Part shown: one piece after another, positions 43,061 through 51,663 of the stretch
Layout: every line of letters starts with the position of its first letter
Numbering within the stretch: position 1 is the stretch's first letter
From: Parvibaculum sp040390855
GTDB lineage: Bacteria > Pseudomonadota > Alphaproteobacteria > Parvibaculales > Parvibaculaceae
Direction of reading: 5' to 3'
DNA length: 64,000 nt
Assembly: GCA_040390855.1 (NCBI GenBank)
Contig: JAZJXO010000006.1
Coordinates: 62,001-126,000, forward strand
Translations under genes and position numbers: made by a program
The notes under the pieces: model-generated
Seen by the model: the letters and a program-made list of their open reading frames with translations, nothing else
The model's database searches: none
What the model was told of the DNA's origin: nothing

Positions 43061-44161
43061 ATGAGCAAGACAAAGCCCGAACCCCAGAGCGGCATTCTCG
43101 GCATCGATCCTTATGTGGCGGGACGCTCGGTCGCGCCTGCACGTGTGAAGATCCATAAACTTTCGGCCAATGAAACGCCGCTGGGCGCCAGTCCGAAAGC
43201 GAAGGAGGCTTATCTCGCTGCCGCCCAGTCGCTTGAGCTTTATCCTGAAAGCTCGCATATCAAATTGCGGGAAGCGATTTCGAAACGCTATGGCCTGGCG
43301 GCTGACCGGATTGTCTGCGGGTCGGGCTCGGACGAGCTATTGCATTTGCTGGCGCAGGCCTATCTGGGCGAGGGCGACGAGGCGATTGCGACAGAACACG
43401 GGTTTCTCGTTTATCCGATTGTGACGGCAGCCGCAGGCGCAACGCTCATCTCGGTCAAAGAGAAAAACCTCAACGCCGATGTGGATGCGATCCTCGCAGC
43501 CGTGACACCGAAGACAAAGGTTGTGTTTCTCGCCAACCCGAACAATCCGACGGGCAGCTATCTTCCGGTTGAAGAGATGCGCCGCCTTCATGCCGGATTG
43601 CGCAAAGACATACTCTTCATCATTGACGCTGCTTATAGCGAATATGTGATGGCCAACGACTATGAATGCGGAATCGAGCTTGTGGCGATGAACGAGAATG
43701 TCGTGATGACGCGTACCTTCTCGAAAATTCACGGGCTTGCCGCATTGCGTCTCGGCTGGATGTTTGCGCCCGCCCACGTGATTGATGTGATCAATCGCAC
43801 GCGCGGACCTTTCAACGTGTCAATACCGGCGATGGAGGCAGGGATTGCCGCGATCGGCGACATCGAACATTATGAAAAAGCCCGCACGCATAATGAAAAA
43901 TGGATCAACTGGCTCACTGACGAAATTACGAAGCTCGGTCTCAAGGTGACGCCGAGTGTCGGCAATTTCATGCTGATCCATTTTCCTACAGAGGGCGCGA
44001 AAACCGCTCAGGCCGCAGACGCTTATCTGATGGCGCGCGGGCTGATCCTGCGATCGGTCGCATCCTATGGTTTGCCGCAATGTCTGCGCCTGACTGTGGG
44101 TTCGGAAGAAGCCAACCGGCTTGTTGTTTCGACGCTCAAAGATTTTCTGGGCGCGAAGTGA
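43061..44161 (+). CDS. hisC: Histidinol-phosphate / aromatic aminotransferase
   Basis: A 366-residue PLP-dependent class I/II aminotransferase (HisC type). Visible signatures are KLSANETPLGAS, the PLP segment VFLANPNNPTGSY, the lysine region RTFSKIHGLAALRLGW and RGLILR near the C-terminus. The ATG follows GGCGAG and lies 1 nt after the mutase stop. It is between a chorismate mutase and tyrA, so it probably also transaminates prephenate or aromatic keto acids, as described for hisH next to tyrC in Zymomonas mobilis. Confidence 0.94.
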   Translation: MSKTKPEPQSGILGIDPYVAGRSVAPARVKIHKLSANETPLGASPKAKEAYLAAAQSLELYPESSHIKLREAISKRYGLAADRIVCGSGSDELLHLLAQAYLGEGDEAIATEHGFLVYPIVTAAAGATLISVKEKNLNADVDAILAAVTPKTKVVFLANPNNPTGSYLPVEEMRRLHAGLRKDILFIIDAAYSEYVMANDYECGIELVAMNENVVMTRTFSKIHGLAALRLGWMFAPAHVIDVINRTRGPFNVSIPAMEAGIAAIGDIEHYEKARTHNEKWINWLTDEITKLGLKVTPSVGNFMLIHFPTEGAKTAQAADAYLMARGLILRSVASYGLPQCLRLTVGSEEANRLVVSTLKDFLGAK

Positions 44162-45090
44162 TGAGCGCTGATCAGACATATAAACGCATTGCTCTTATCG
44201 GGTTAGGTCTCATCGGTGGTTCGCTCGGCCATGCAATCAAGCGCGGCAAGCTTGCCGAAACGGTTGTGGGTTATGCCGCATCAGAGACGACACGCGCACG
44301 CGCCAAAGAGATAGGTTTTATTGACGAGGTTTATGCGAGTGCTGCGGATGCTGCGCGCGATGCGGACCTCATCGTGCTCTGTGTGCCGGTGGGCGCCATT
44401 GCCCAAGTTTGCGCCGAGATCGAACCGGCGCTTAAAGCAGGCGCGACCGTCACCGATGTTGGCTCTGTCAAAAATGCTGTCGTGCGTGATGGCGGACCGT
44501 TTATTCCAGATGGTGTGCATTTCATTCCGGGCCACCCGATTGCGGGTACGGAGCAGTCCGGACCTGACGCGGGCTTTGCCGAGCTATTCGACGGGCGCTG
44601 GTGCATTCTTACGCCAGTGCCGGGTGCCGACCGCGCGGCGGTCGCCAAGCTTGCGGCCTTCTGGGAGGCTTGCGGCTCCAAGGTCGATTTCATGGAACCC
44701 AAGCACCACGATCTTGTGCTCGCGATCACCAGCCATCTGCCGCATCTGATTGCCTATAATATCGTCGGCACGGCCGATGATATGGAGACGGTGACGCAGG
44801 CCGAAGTCATCAAATACTCCGCCGGTGGTTTCCGCGATTTCACGCGTCTGGCCGCTTCCGATCCCATCATGTGGCGCGACGTCTGCCTCAACAACAAAGA
44901 CGCGATCCTGGAAATGCTCGGACGGTTTTCTGAAGACCTGTCGGCTTTGCAGCGCTCGATCCGCTGGGGCGACGGTGAGGCGCTTTTCAATCTCTTCACG
45001 CGGACACGTGCCGTGCGTCGTTCGATCATTGACGCGGGTCAGGACAATCCCGCGCCCAATTTCGGACGCGATCCGGCACACAAAGCCTGA
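44161..45090 (+). CDS. tyrA: Prephenate (or arogenate) dehydrogenase
   Basis: A 309-residue NAD-dependent dehydrogenase for the tyrosine branch. The Rossmann loop is IALIGLGLIGGSLGHAI, the conserved substrate region is GHPIAGTEQSGP, and FMEPKHHDLVLAITSHLPHL carries the active-site histidine. The ATG overlaps the hisC stop by one base (TGATG), implying translational coupling. Order mutase-hisC-tyrA gives a route from chorismate to tyrosine, and to phenylalanine with a separate dehydratase. Its stop is 2 bp from the DUF2125 stop. Confidence 0.95.
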   Translation: MSADQTYKRIALIGLGLIGGSLGHAIKRGKLAETVVGYAASETTRARAKEIGFIDEVYASAADAARDADLIVLCVPVGAIAQVCAEIEPALKAGATVTDVGSVKNAVVRDGGPFIPDGVHFIPGHPIAGTEQSGPDAGFAELFDGRWCILTPVPGADRAAVAKLAAFWEACGSKVDFMEPKHHDLVLAITSHLPHLIAYNIVGTADDMETVTQAEVIKYSAGGFRDFTRLAASDPIMWRDVCLNNKDAILEMLGRFSEDLSALQRSIRWGDGEALFNLFTRTRAVRRSIIDAGQDNPAPNFGRDPAHKA

Positions 45091-45092
45091 TC

Positions 45093-46241
45093 TCAGTAGA
45101 GTGGTTCGAGCGTCGCGACGACGAGCGGCCCGAGATAGAGTTTGCCGTTACGCATCAGCACGGGCATGGAAACACGTCCTGCCTTTTTGCCTTGAAGTTC
45201 TGAAATCACATTGAGGCCGGTCGTGGCGATCTTTGCGTCTTCGCGCCGGATGATGCCGTTGGCGACAAGGGCATTGAGGAGTCTGGGGTAATCTGAAAAC
45301 TCCGCGTTGAACTCGCCTTTGGGGCGGGCTTCTTCGTCCAGTGTCAATTCTCCTTGAGCGTAAAGGTCGAGCGGGCCCCACGAGACACGCAAATCCGAGA
45401 CGCTGAGCCTGCCACCTTGTTGCAACCAGCCGCGTGACAGTTCAACGAAGCTTCCATGATTGCGACGCGGCATATCGCGCAAACGAGCCTGCGCGGAAAT
45501 GAGCGCAACATTGGCACCGAGCACGGCGGCCGGACCGGACGAGGCGAGCACCATATTGTCGCCCTGAAGCGCGATGTCGTAGGAGTTTTTGTGATCGGGC
45601 ATGTCGATGCGTGTGGCGAGGCCTTCATCGTCGGCGGCGGGGCGTATGTGGAGTTGCAGGCGATCTGCCGTCAGGCGCTCGCCTGTCAGGTCTGTGGCGA
45701 GGTCGCCTGTTGCCTTGCCATCACGGATGGCGATGAATTTGTCGATGTCGATGGCGAGGCGGCCGAAATCAGCATTCGTCTCCTCGACATAGGAGACCCG
45801 TACGCTATCGGATGTGGCACGCACCAGATGGCGCAGTTTGGCACCGCGCACGTCGCTATAAGCCAGGTGCTGTTCGCCGTCGATCTTGAGAATGACATGG
45901 CGCAGGTTGTAGGGAAGAAAGTCGGCTTCCAGTCCGTCGGCGTTCCATGACCATTGTTCGGGCGCTTGCGGCGCATCGGCGAGCAGTTTCGTGAAGGTGA
46001 GCGAGATGCGATAAGGGAAGCCGCCAAGCGTCAGAGCGCTCCAGTCGGTGTCAATGGCAGCGGCATTTTTCTGCGCCGAGACACGCTCAATGCCGTCACG
46101 CAGCTTGTGCGCGGCGATGACCCAATAGACCGAGTATATCGCGAAAACGAGTGCGATGCCGATATAGGGCAGGAACAAGCGCAAAGGCGCGCGCGCCCTT
46201 GGAGCGGGGGTGGGTGAGCTGGCAGGTGGTGTGTTGGTCAT
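45093..46241 (-). CDS. DUF2125 protein, inner-membrane anchored
   Basis: A 382-residue protein of the alphaproteobacterial DUF2125 family. A single N-terminal helix (LRLFLPYIGIALVFAIYSVYW) anchors it, and the large remaining part is beta-rich and predicted periplasmic. SALTLGGFPYRI is the conserved motif after the anchor. The function is not known; the resemblance of its repetitive beta structure to AsmA-like lipid-transport or porin-assembly proteins is only a guess. It converges on tyrA, with 2 bp between stop codons. Confidence 0.87.
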   Translation of the reverse strand: MTNTPPASSPTPAPRARAPLRLFLPYIGIALVFAIYSVYWVIAAHKLRDGIERVSAQKNAAAIDTDWSALTLGGFPYRISLTFTKLLADAPQAPEQWSWNADGLEADFLPYNLRHVILKIDGEQHLAYSDVRGAKLRHLVRATSDSVRVSYVEETNADFGRLAIDIDKFIAIRDGKATGDLATDLTGERLTADRLQLHIRPAADDEGLATRIDMPDHKNSYDIALQGDNMVLASSGPAAVLGANVALISAQARLRDMPRRNHGSFVELSRGWLQQGGRLSVSDLRVSWGPLDLYAQGELTLDEEARPKGEFNAEFSDYPRLLNALVANGIIRREDAKIATTGLNVISELQGKKAGRVSMPVLMRNGKLYLGPLVVATLEPLY

Positions 46242-46279
46242 GTGATTGCTAGACTAGGGGACGAGAGGTGAGAGACAAG

Positions 46280-46828
46280 ATGCAGGATTTATGGGTGTTT
46301 GGATATGGCTCGCTGATGTGGCGGCCGGGCTTTGAGTTTGTCGAGCGCCGCCCGGCGCGCCTGCATGGCTATCATCGCTCATTTTGTGTTTATAGCCATG
46401 TTCATCGCGGTACGCCGGAAAAGCCCGGTCTTGTTTTTGGGCTTGATTCGGGCGGTTCCTGTCGTGGCGTTGCCTTTCGCGTGGAAGCGGGCCGTGCCGA
46501 CAAGGTGCGTGCTTACTTGCGGGAGCGCGAGCAAGTGACATCTGTTTATGTGGAGCGCATGGCGAGCGTCGTGCTGGTCGATAGTGTGCAGCGCGTGGAG
46601 GCGCTTTGCTTTGTTGTCGACCGTGCGCATGAGCAATATGCCGGTGCGCTTGATTTTGACCGGCAGGTTGATCTCATTGTGCACGGGGTCGGGAAATCCG
46701 GCGAAAATCCCGAATATCTCAAAAGTACCATTGATCATATGGACGAGGCCGGAATCACTGACAGCGAGCTTGCGAGGCTTTGGCGCGCCGTAGAGGCGCG
46801 CCTGCATCAACGCTTGTCGCTCCCGTAA
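46280..46828 (+). CDS. Glutathione-specific gamma-glutamylcyclotransferase (ChaC-like)
   Basis: A 182-residue cyclotransferase that would degrade glutathione to 5-oxoproline and Cys-Gly. The substrate-binding loop FGYGSLMWRPGF and the preserved RLHGYHRSFCVYS match the ChaC family; a catalytic glutamate is expected in FRVEAGRAD. ATG 46280 is chosen over GTG 46268. The last 74 bp overlap the antisense 3' end of the ycaQ-like gene, so both frames code in the same stretch. No glutathione operon partner is adjacent. Confidence 0.9.
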   Translation: MQDLWVFGYGSLMWRPGFEFVERRPARLHGYHRSFCVYSHVHRGTPEKPGLVFGLDSGGSCRGVAFRVEAGRADKVRAYLREREQVTSVYVERMASVVLVDSVQRVEALCFVVDRAHEQYAGALDFDRQVDLIVHGVGKSGENPEYLKSTIDHMDEAGITDSELARLWRAVEARLHQRLSLP

Positions 46829-47981
46829 AACGTCCGAGATCGTGCAGAGCGGCTTCTATGGCTGCTTTGCGGGGCTTGTCGGCTTTGACATTCTTTTCAA
46901 ACCAGAGACCTTTTACTTCGAGCCGGTTGTCGCCGCGATGGGCTTTCATGTCGGCGCGGCCGATGAAGCGATCACCTTCGAGGATCGGGAAAACATAGTA
47001 GCCGTATTTGCGTTTGGCTTCGGGGACGAAAATCTCGATCGTATAGTCGAAGCCGAAAAGCTGGGTGGTGCGTTTGCGGTTGCGGATCGCGGGATCGAAG
47101 GGCGAGAGGAAGCGCAACTCGGACGGTGTGTTTCCGAGGGCTGCGATGTCGCTTTCAATATCGGGAAAAGCAAGCGCCTGTTTTGTTGTGCCGTCATGGC
47201 CGGTGATGGCAACGGGAATAATGTGCCCTCGTTTAAGCGCTGTCGTCGTCCAGTCTTTTGCTTCAGCGATGCTGATAAGCGCGAAGAAAGCGGCGAGTTC
47301 CTGATGGGTAGCAAAGCCGAGTGAAGCGAGCGCCGTGCGGGCCGCCCAGTCGATCGTTTGTTTGCGGGTAGGTTTGGCCTTTCGTAGAGGCTCCGGAATG
47401 ACGCGGGACGAGAGTTCATAGACTTTCTCAAAACCGTCGCGGCGCGTGATCGCAAGCTCGCCCGTGCGCCAGAGGTACTCAAGTGCGGTTTTGGACGGAC
47501 CCCAGCCCCACCAGCCGCCGCCGCCCTTGTCTTCAAAGTCGCGGGCCAGCGTTTCGCCGTATTTGCGAATATGGGCTCGGACACGCCTGATCACCTTGTC
47601 GGCGTCAGGCCCGATGCGCGAAGACCAGCGGGGATGATTGATGCGTGATTTTGCGGCATCAAAGCGGTGATGCCAATGGGGGTAATAGTCCATCGGGATG
47701 AGAGATGCATCATGCGTCCAGTGTTCAAACAGGGCGCGCGTGTCGTGATGCAGCGTGTGGAGATGTTCGCGTTTGTAATTGGCGGCACGCGAGAAGAGGA
47801 TCATGTGATGGGCGCGCTCAACGGCGTTGACGCTGTCGAGCTGAACGAAGCCCAGTTTGCGGATAAGCGCTTCGGCGTCCCCCTCGTTGAACTTCGCGGT
47901 GTGACGGGTGACAAGAGCGTGGCGGTCAAGGAAGAGGTGGCGGGCATCTTCGTTGCTGATTTCAAAGATGGAATTGCTCAT
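46755..47981 (-). CDS. ycaQ: YcaQ-like winged-helix DNA glycosylase
   Basis: A 408-residue protein of the HTH_42/YcaQ family. FVQLDSVNAVERAHHMILFSR contains the Gln-X-Asp catalytic motif of YcaQ, which in Escherichia coli unhooks DNA interstrand cross-links, and LFEHWTHDASLIP and the later FGFDYTIEIFVP are family blocks. Length is normal. Its start overlaps the stop of the VOC gene by 4 nt, so the two form an operon, and its 3' end overlaps the convergent chaC-like gene by 74 bp. Confidence 0.9.
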   Translation of the reverse strand: MSNSIFEISNEDARHLFLDRHALVTRHTAKFNEGDAEALIRKLGFVQLDSVNAVERAHHMILFSRAANYKREHLHTLHHDTRALFEHWTHDASLIPMDYYPHWHHRFDAAKSRINHPRWSSRIGPDADKVIRRVRAHIRKYGETLARDFEDKGGGGWWGWGPSKTALEYLWRTGELAITRRDGFEKVYELSSRVIPEPLRKAKPTRKQTIDWAARTALASLGFATHQELAAFFALISIAEAKDWTTTALKRGHIIPVAITGHDGTTKQALAFPDIESDIAALGNTPSELRFLSPFDPAIRNRKRTTQLFGFDYTIEIFVPEAKRKYGYYVFPILEGDRFIGRADMKAHRGDNRLEVKGLWFEKNVKADKPRKAAIEAALHDLGRFTGATSVDAGAPLRRAKASQARCQ

Positions 47982-48391
47982 CGGGGCTCGAACACATATT
48001 CAAGTTTGAGACCGTCTGGGTCGGCAAACATCACGGCGTAATAGCCTTTGCCATATTGCGGATAGTCGGCGGGCGGGTCGAGGACCGTTGCTTTGATCGA
48101 GAGAAGAAGCGCGTAAAGCGCGTCGACGTCGGCGCGGCTCTCCGCGCACCATGCAACATGGTGGAGGCCCGGCGAATAGCGGTCATGGCGGCGCGATGTG
48201 CCCTCGGCGCTTGCCTTGAATATGCCGATGGTGGGCAGATGATCGGGCGTCGAGCCATGTTCCCAGTCGATGCCGTTTTCATCCTGCGACCAGCGCCGAT
48301 AACCCATGTGGCCGAGCACCGCGTCATAGAAAGGGGCGGAGGTCTTCGGGTCTTTGACGGTGAGGTCGAGATGATGGATGAGTCCACGCAT
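47978..48391 (-). CDS. VOC/glyoxalase-bleomycin resistance family protein
   Basis: A 137-residue single-domain vicinal-oxygen-chelate protein. The start MRGLIHHLDLTVKDPKTSA places the first metal histidine; HHVAWCAES and the terminal LEYVFEPR give the remaining ligands. The inner ATG is preferred to the longer frame. Such proteins are lactoylglutathione lyases, dioxygenases or resistance proteins, and the exact role is open. Coupled to the ycaQ-like gene downstream, it may be part of a small damage-response unit, which is inference. Confidence 0.85.
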   Translation of the reverse strand: MRGLIHHLDLTVKDPKTSAPFYDAVLGHMGYRRWSQDENGIDWEHGSTPDHLPTIGIFKASAEGTSRRHDRYSPGLHHVAWCAESRADVDALYALLLSIKATVLDPPADYPQYGKGYYAVMFADPDGLKLEYVFEPR

Positions 48392-48423
48392 GGCAGTATA
48401 TTTTCCGACTTTTGGAAAATTGC

Positions 48424-49056
48424 CTAGCTGCAAATGTGACGTTTTCTGTCGTAATTATCCCAAATCATTGCTTTGCCTGAGCGCACCATGGCGCAGTTGA
48501 GTTCAAGACCGGACTCAGTCCAGCAGATCGCAGTGACGCGATTGTAGCTTGTACCGGTTTGCTCGCAGCGCAATGTGTGTCCAAGAGCCAAGGATTGAAG
48601 CTCGCGTTTGGCTGAAATGCCGGAAGCTGCCGGACAGGGATGGCCGGGTCGGCAGGTTTCATCCATTTCGCGTGCGGCGATGGCGTGCAGGCGAACAGAT
48701 TGGCCTTCTCGACAGTGAATGGGACCATCGCCGTCATAGATGGTTGTGACAGTGCAGCGGAAAATACTTGTGTCTGCTTGCGTTGATCTTGTGCTGGCTT
48801 CGTATGTAAGGCTGGGAGTGGGTCTTGATCTGGCTTCGTAGGTGATGTCATCAGTTGATACAAAGCTATTATTGATAGCTGATGTTGCGCTGCTCGCTAA
48901 TGGTCTGAAAGTTGGCGAGGTTGCAGGCCAGAACATAATGACGGCGAAGACCGAAGCGGCGAGTACAGTCACCGAGGCAATGAAGACATGGTTTTTTGAA
49001 CTGGGCGGAGAGGATCGTCGCTCAAACTTTACAACCCGTTTTTCGCCGAAGGACAT
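48424..49056 (-). CDS. Membrane-anchored SNase (thermonuclease)-like protein, variant active site
   Basis: A 210-residue protein. A single helix (VFIASVTVLAASVFAVIMFW, 24-43) anchors it, a low-complexity linker follows, and the C-terminal 110 residues form an SNase/OB fold. Staphylococcal nuclease catalytic residues are retained as Arg122, Glu130 and Arg173, and DGDG supplies one calcium-site aspartate, but the position of SNase Asp40 is Ala127, so metal binding is altered. Several cysteines (CRPGHPCPAA) suggest disulfides and a periplasmic location. Activity is uncertain. Confidence 0.85.
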   Translation of the reverse strand: MSFGEKRVVKFERRSSPPSSKNHVFIASVTVLAASVFAVIMFWPATSPTFRPLASSATSAINNSFVSTDDITYEARSRPTPSLTYEASTRSTQADTSIFRCTVTTIYDGDGPIHCREGQSVRLHAIAAREMDETCRPGHPCPAASGISAKRELQSLALGHTLRCEQTGTSYNRVTAICWTESGLELNCAMVRSGKAMIWDNYDRKRHICS

Positions 49057-49191
49057 GAACGTAACTCACACAAACGCTAACGACGCTCTACGATAAAGCT
49101 GCGCTCGTGAAGGAACTGTTTATGGGCTGTGCCGGATTGGGAAATGGCGGGGTGTGGATCGGCGGATTAGGTCCGACCATGGCGAATTAGT

Positions 49192-51492
49192 TTAGCCACA
49201 TTTGGAATAGCCACACGACGTGCAGGTCTCGCAACCTTCCTGCCTGATGACGGTGCGTTCGCCGCAGCGGTCGCAGCCTTTGAGTTTGGTTGTTGTGATG
49301 CCTGCTTCTTTGGGTTCGCCGACGGTGAGGCGGATTTTTTCGGTAAGGGGCTGATATTCGTCGCGCGTGATGAAGCCGGTGTCGATCATATGTTCTTCGA
49401 TCACCTCGCCGATGGCGGCAAGCAGGCTCGGCACATAGCGGCCTTTCATCCATGAGCCGCCGCGCGGATCAAACACGGCTTTCAACTCTTCAACCACGAA
49501 GGTCACATCGCCGCCACGGCGGAAGACGGCTGAGATCATGCGCGTGAGCGCGACCGTCCAGGCGTAGTGCTCCATGTTTTTGGAGTTGATGAAAATTTCA
49601 AACGGACGGCGGCGGTTGTCCTGCAGCAGATCGTTGATGGTGATGTACATGGCATGATCGGATTCAGGCCAGTTGAGCTTGTAGGTGAAGCCCGGCAGCA
49701 CGGCTTCGCGCTGCAGCGGCTTTGACATATAGACGATGCCGTCTTTTTCGTAAGGTGCCGGTTTTTCGATGACGGGCGCGGGTGTGGCATCGGCGACAAG
49801 GACCGAGCCGCGCACATCCGACGGGCGGTAGGTGGTGCAGCCTTTGAGACCCTGTGCATAGGCGTCGGTGTAAATGTTTTTGAAGGCATCAAAGGAAATG
49901 TCTTCGGGCACATTGATCGTTTTAGAGATCGAACTGTCGATATGGTTCTGGCAGGCGGCCTGCACGGCGAGGTGGTCGGCGGGGGCGAGGTCCTGTGCGC
50001 TGACGAAATAATCAGGCAGCGCGGTTCCTTCGCCGAAGGTCTCGTAGAATTTCGTGACGGCATAGTCGCTCACGCGTTCGTCGCGGCGCGAACCGTCGGG
50101 CATCAGGACTTTGCGTGTGTAGCTGAAGGCAAAAACGGGCTCGATGCCGGATGAGACATTGCCTGCAAAAAGCGAGATCGTGCCGGTAGGTGCAATGGAG
50201 GTGAGAAGCGCATTGCGGATGCCGTGTTGTTCAATCTCGCTGCGCACATCTTCGTCCAGTGCGCGGATCGTTTCGCCTTTGAGATAGTCGTCGCGGTCGA
50301 ATAGCGGGAACGCGCCTTTCTCTTTGGCAAGTTCGGTTGACACCAAATAGGCGCTGCGTGAAATCGCTTTCATCCATGTGTCGATGAGGGCGAGCGAGGC
50401 GGGCGAACCATAGCGCGTGCGGCAAAGGATGAGCGCGTCCGCCAACCCTGTGATACCGAGACCGATACGGCGTTTGGCTTTTGCTTCGCGTTCCTGTTCC
50501 GGCAGCGGAAAGCGTGAGACGTCGATAACATTGTCCATAGCGCGGACGGCATCACGCACAAGTGCGTCAAGCTCGTTCATGTCGATGGTGGCGGCTTCAG
50601 TGAACGGGTTTTGAACGAGTACCGCAAGATTGATGGAGCCGAGCAGGCAGGCCCCATGAGGCGGCAGCGGTTGCTCGCCACAGGGGTTTGTCGCCTGAAT
50701 GGTCTCGCAATAATGGAGGTTGTTGCGGGCGTTGATGCGGTCGATGAAGATGACGCCGGGCTCGGCATAGGCGTAAGTCGCTGCTGTGATCTTATCCCAG
50801 AGGGCGCGGGCTTTGAGTAAGCGGTAGGTCGTGCCGTTGAAGACGAGCGGCCAGTCGGCGTCTGATTTCACCGCGTCCATGAACGGATCGGTGATGAGCA
50901 CCGAGAGATTGAACATGGTGAGGCGGCCGGGCTCGCGCTTGGCCTCGATGAAGTCTTCGATGTCGGGATGATCGCAGCGCATGGTCGCCATCATCGCGCC
51001 GCGTCGCGCGCCTGCCGACATGATAGTGCGGCACATGGCGTCCCAGACATCCATGAAGGACAAGGGGCCGGAGGCATCCGCGCCGACGCCGACAACGGGT
51101 GCACCTTTGGGGCGGAGTGTCGAAAAATCATAACCGATGCCGCCGCCCTGCTGCATGGTCAGCGCTGCTTCTTTGAGATTGTCAAAGATGCCCGCCATCG
51201 TGTCAGGGATAGTGCCCATGACGAAGCAGTTGAAGAGCGTCACATCGCGGGCGGTGCCGGCGCCCGCAAGAATGCGACCGGCAGGTAGGAAACGATGATC
51301 ATCGAGAGCGGATTTGAAACGGGCGGCCCAATGGTCGCGCGCGTCGGAACTTTCAGCTTCCGCTAGCGCATTGGCGACGCGGGTGAGCGTGTCGTCGATG
51401 GTCAGGTCTATGGGCGTGCCGTCCGCAGCGCGGAGACGGTATTTCATATCCCAGATCTGTTCGGCGATCGGAAGCATCGGATGTCTCATCAA
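49192..51492 (-). CDS. nrdJ: Adenosylcobalamin-dependent ribonucleotide reductase (class II)
   Basis: A 766-residue class II ribonucleotide reductase that makes deoxyribonucleotides using vitamin B12, independent of oxygen. Recognisable blocks are FLPAGRILAGAGT, LFNCFVMG, QGGGIGYDFSTLRP and NPCGEQPLPPHGACLLGSIN with the catalytic cysteine. The C-terminal redox/zinc tail is CDRCGERTV then CTSCGYSKCG. Length is typical of the single-chain NrdJ. The leader contains three near-consensus DnaA boxes rather than a recognisable cobalamin riboswitch. It is monocistronic. Confidence 0.97.
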   Translation of the reverse strand: MMRHPMLPIAEQIWDMKYRLRAADGTPIDLTIDDTLTRVANALAEAESSDARDHWAARFKSALDDHRFLPAGRILAGAGTARDVTLFNCFVMGTIPDTMAGIFDNLKEAALTMQQGGGIGYDFSTLRPKGAPVVGVGADASGPLSFMDVWDAMCRTIMSAGARRGAMMATMRCDHPDIEDFIEAKREPGRLTMFNLSVLITDPFMDAVKSDADWPLVFNGTTYRLLKARALWDKITAATYAYAEPGVIFIDRINARNNLHYCETIQATNPCGEQPLPPHGACLLGSINLAVLVQNPFTEAATIDMNELDALVRDAVRAMDNVIDVSRFPLPEQEREAKAKRRIGLGITGLADALILCRTRYGSPASLALIDTWMKAISRSAYLVSTELAKEKGAFPLFDRDDYLKGETIRALDEDVRSEIEQHGIRNALLTSIAPTGTISLFAGNVSSGIEPVFAFSYTRKVLMPDGSRRDERVSDYAVTKFYETFGEGTALPDYFVSAQDLAPADHLAVQAACQNHIDSSISKTINVPEDISFDAFKNIYTDAYAQGLKGCTTYRPSDVRGSVLVADATPAPVIEKPAPYEKDGIVYMSKPLQREAVLPGFTYKLNWPESDHAMYITINDLLQDNRRRPFEIFINSKNMEHYAWTVALTRMISAVFRRGGDVTFVVEELKAVFDPRGGSWMKGRYVPSLLAAIGEVIEEHMIDTGFITRDEYQPLTEKIRLTVGEPKEAGITTTKLKGCDRCGERTVIRQEGCETCTSCGYSKCG

Positions 51493-51606
51493 AAAACCGG
51501 ATGCGGGAGTTTAGCACGGAAGAGTGTGTAGACGTTCTCTTTTTGTGCCCTAAATTGTTCATGGGCAGACTGTTCGTATCCCTCTGAAATATAACAGAAA
51601 ATATAC

Positions 51607-51649
51607 TTATCCATATATCCACAGACCGTATATGGGGATTTTCTCCACA
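51607..51649. promoter_or_regulatory. Three DnaA-box-like sequences upstream of nrdJ
   Basis: TTATCCATA (51607), ATATCCACA (51615) and TTCTCCACA (51641) each differ from TTATCCACA by one base and point the same way. They lie in an AT-rich 171-bp gap 115-157 bp upstream of the nrdJ start. DnaA control of nrd genes is known in E. coli; here it is inferred. Confidence 0.5.
51611..51635. repeat. 7-bp perfect inverted repeat in the nrdJ-plsC gap
   Basis: CCATATA (51611-51617) and TATATGG (51629-51635) with an 11-bp spacer overlapping two of the DnaA-like boxes. It does not match the NrdR box pattern (acaCwATATATwGtgt) over its full length. Confidence 0.45.
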
Positions 51650-51663
51650 GGGTACCGGTAGAA

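Noticed and set aside
51607..51649. Origin of replication at the DnaA-like boxes
   Set aside because: Only three imperfect boxes, a short gap, and no dnaA, hemE, parA or other origin neighbours. Promoter control of nrdJ is simpler.
51493..51663. Possible cobalamin riboswitch upstream of nrdJ
   Set aside because: The gap is only 171 bp and no B12-box-like GCC(A/G)CTG element with surrounding stems was seen.
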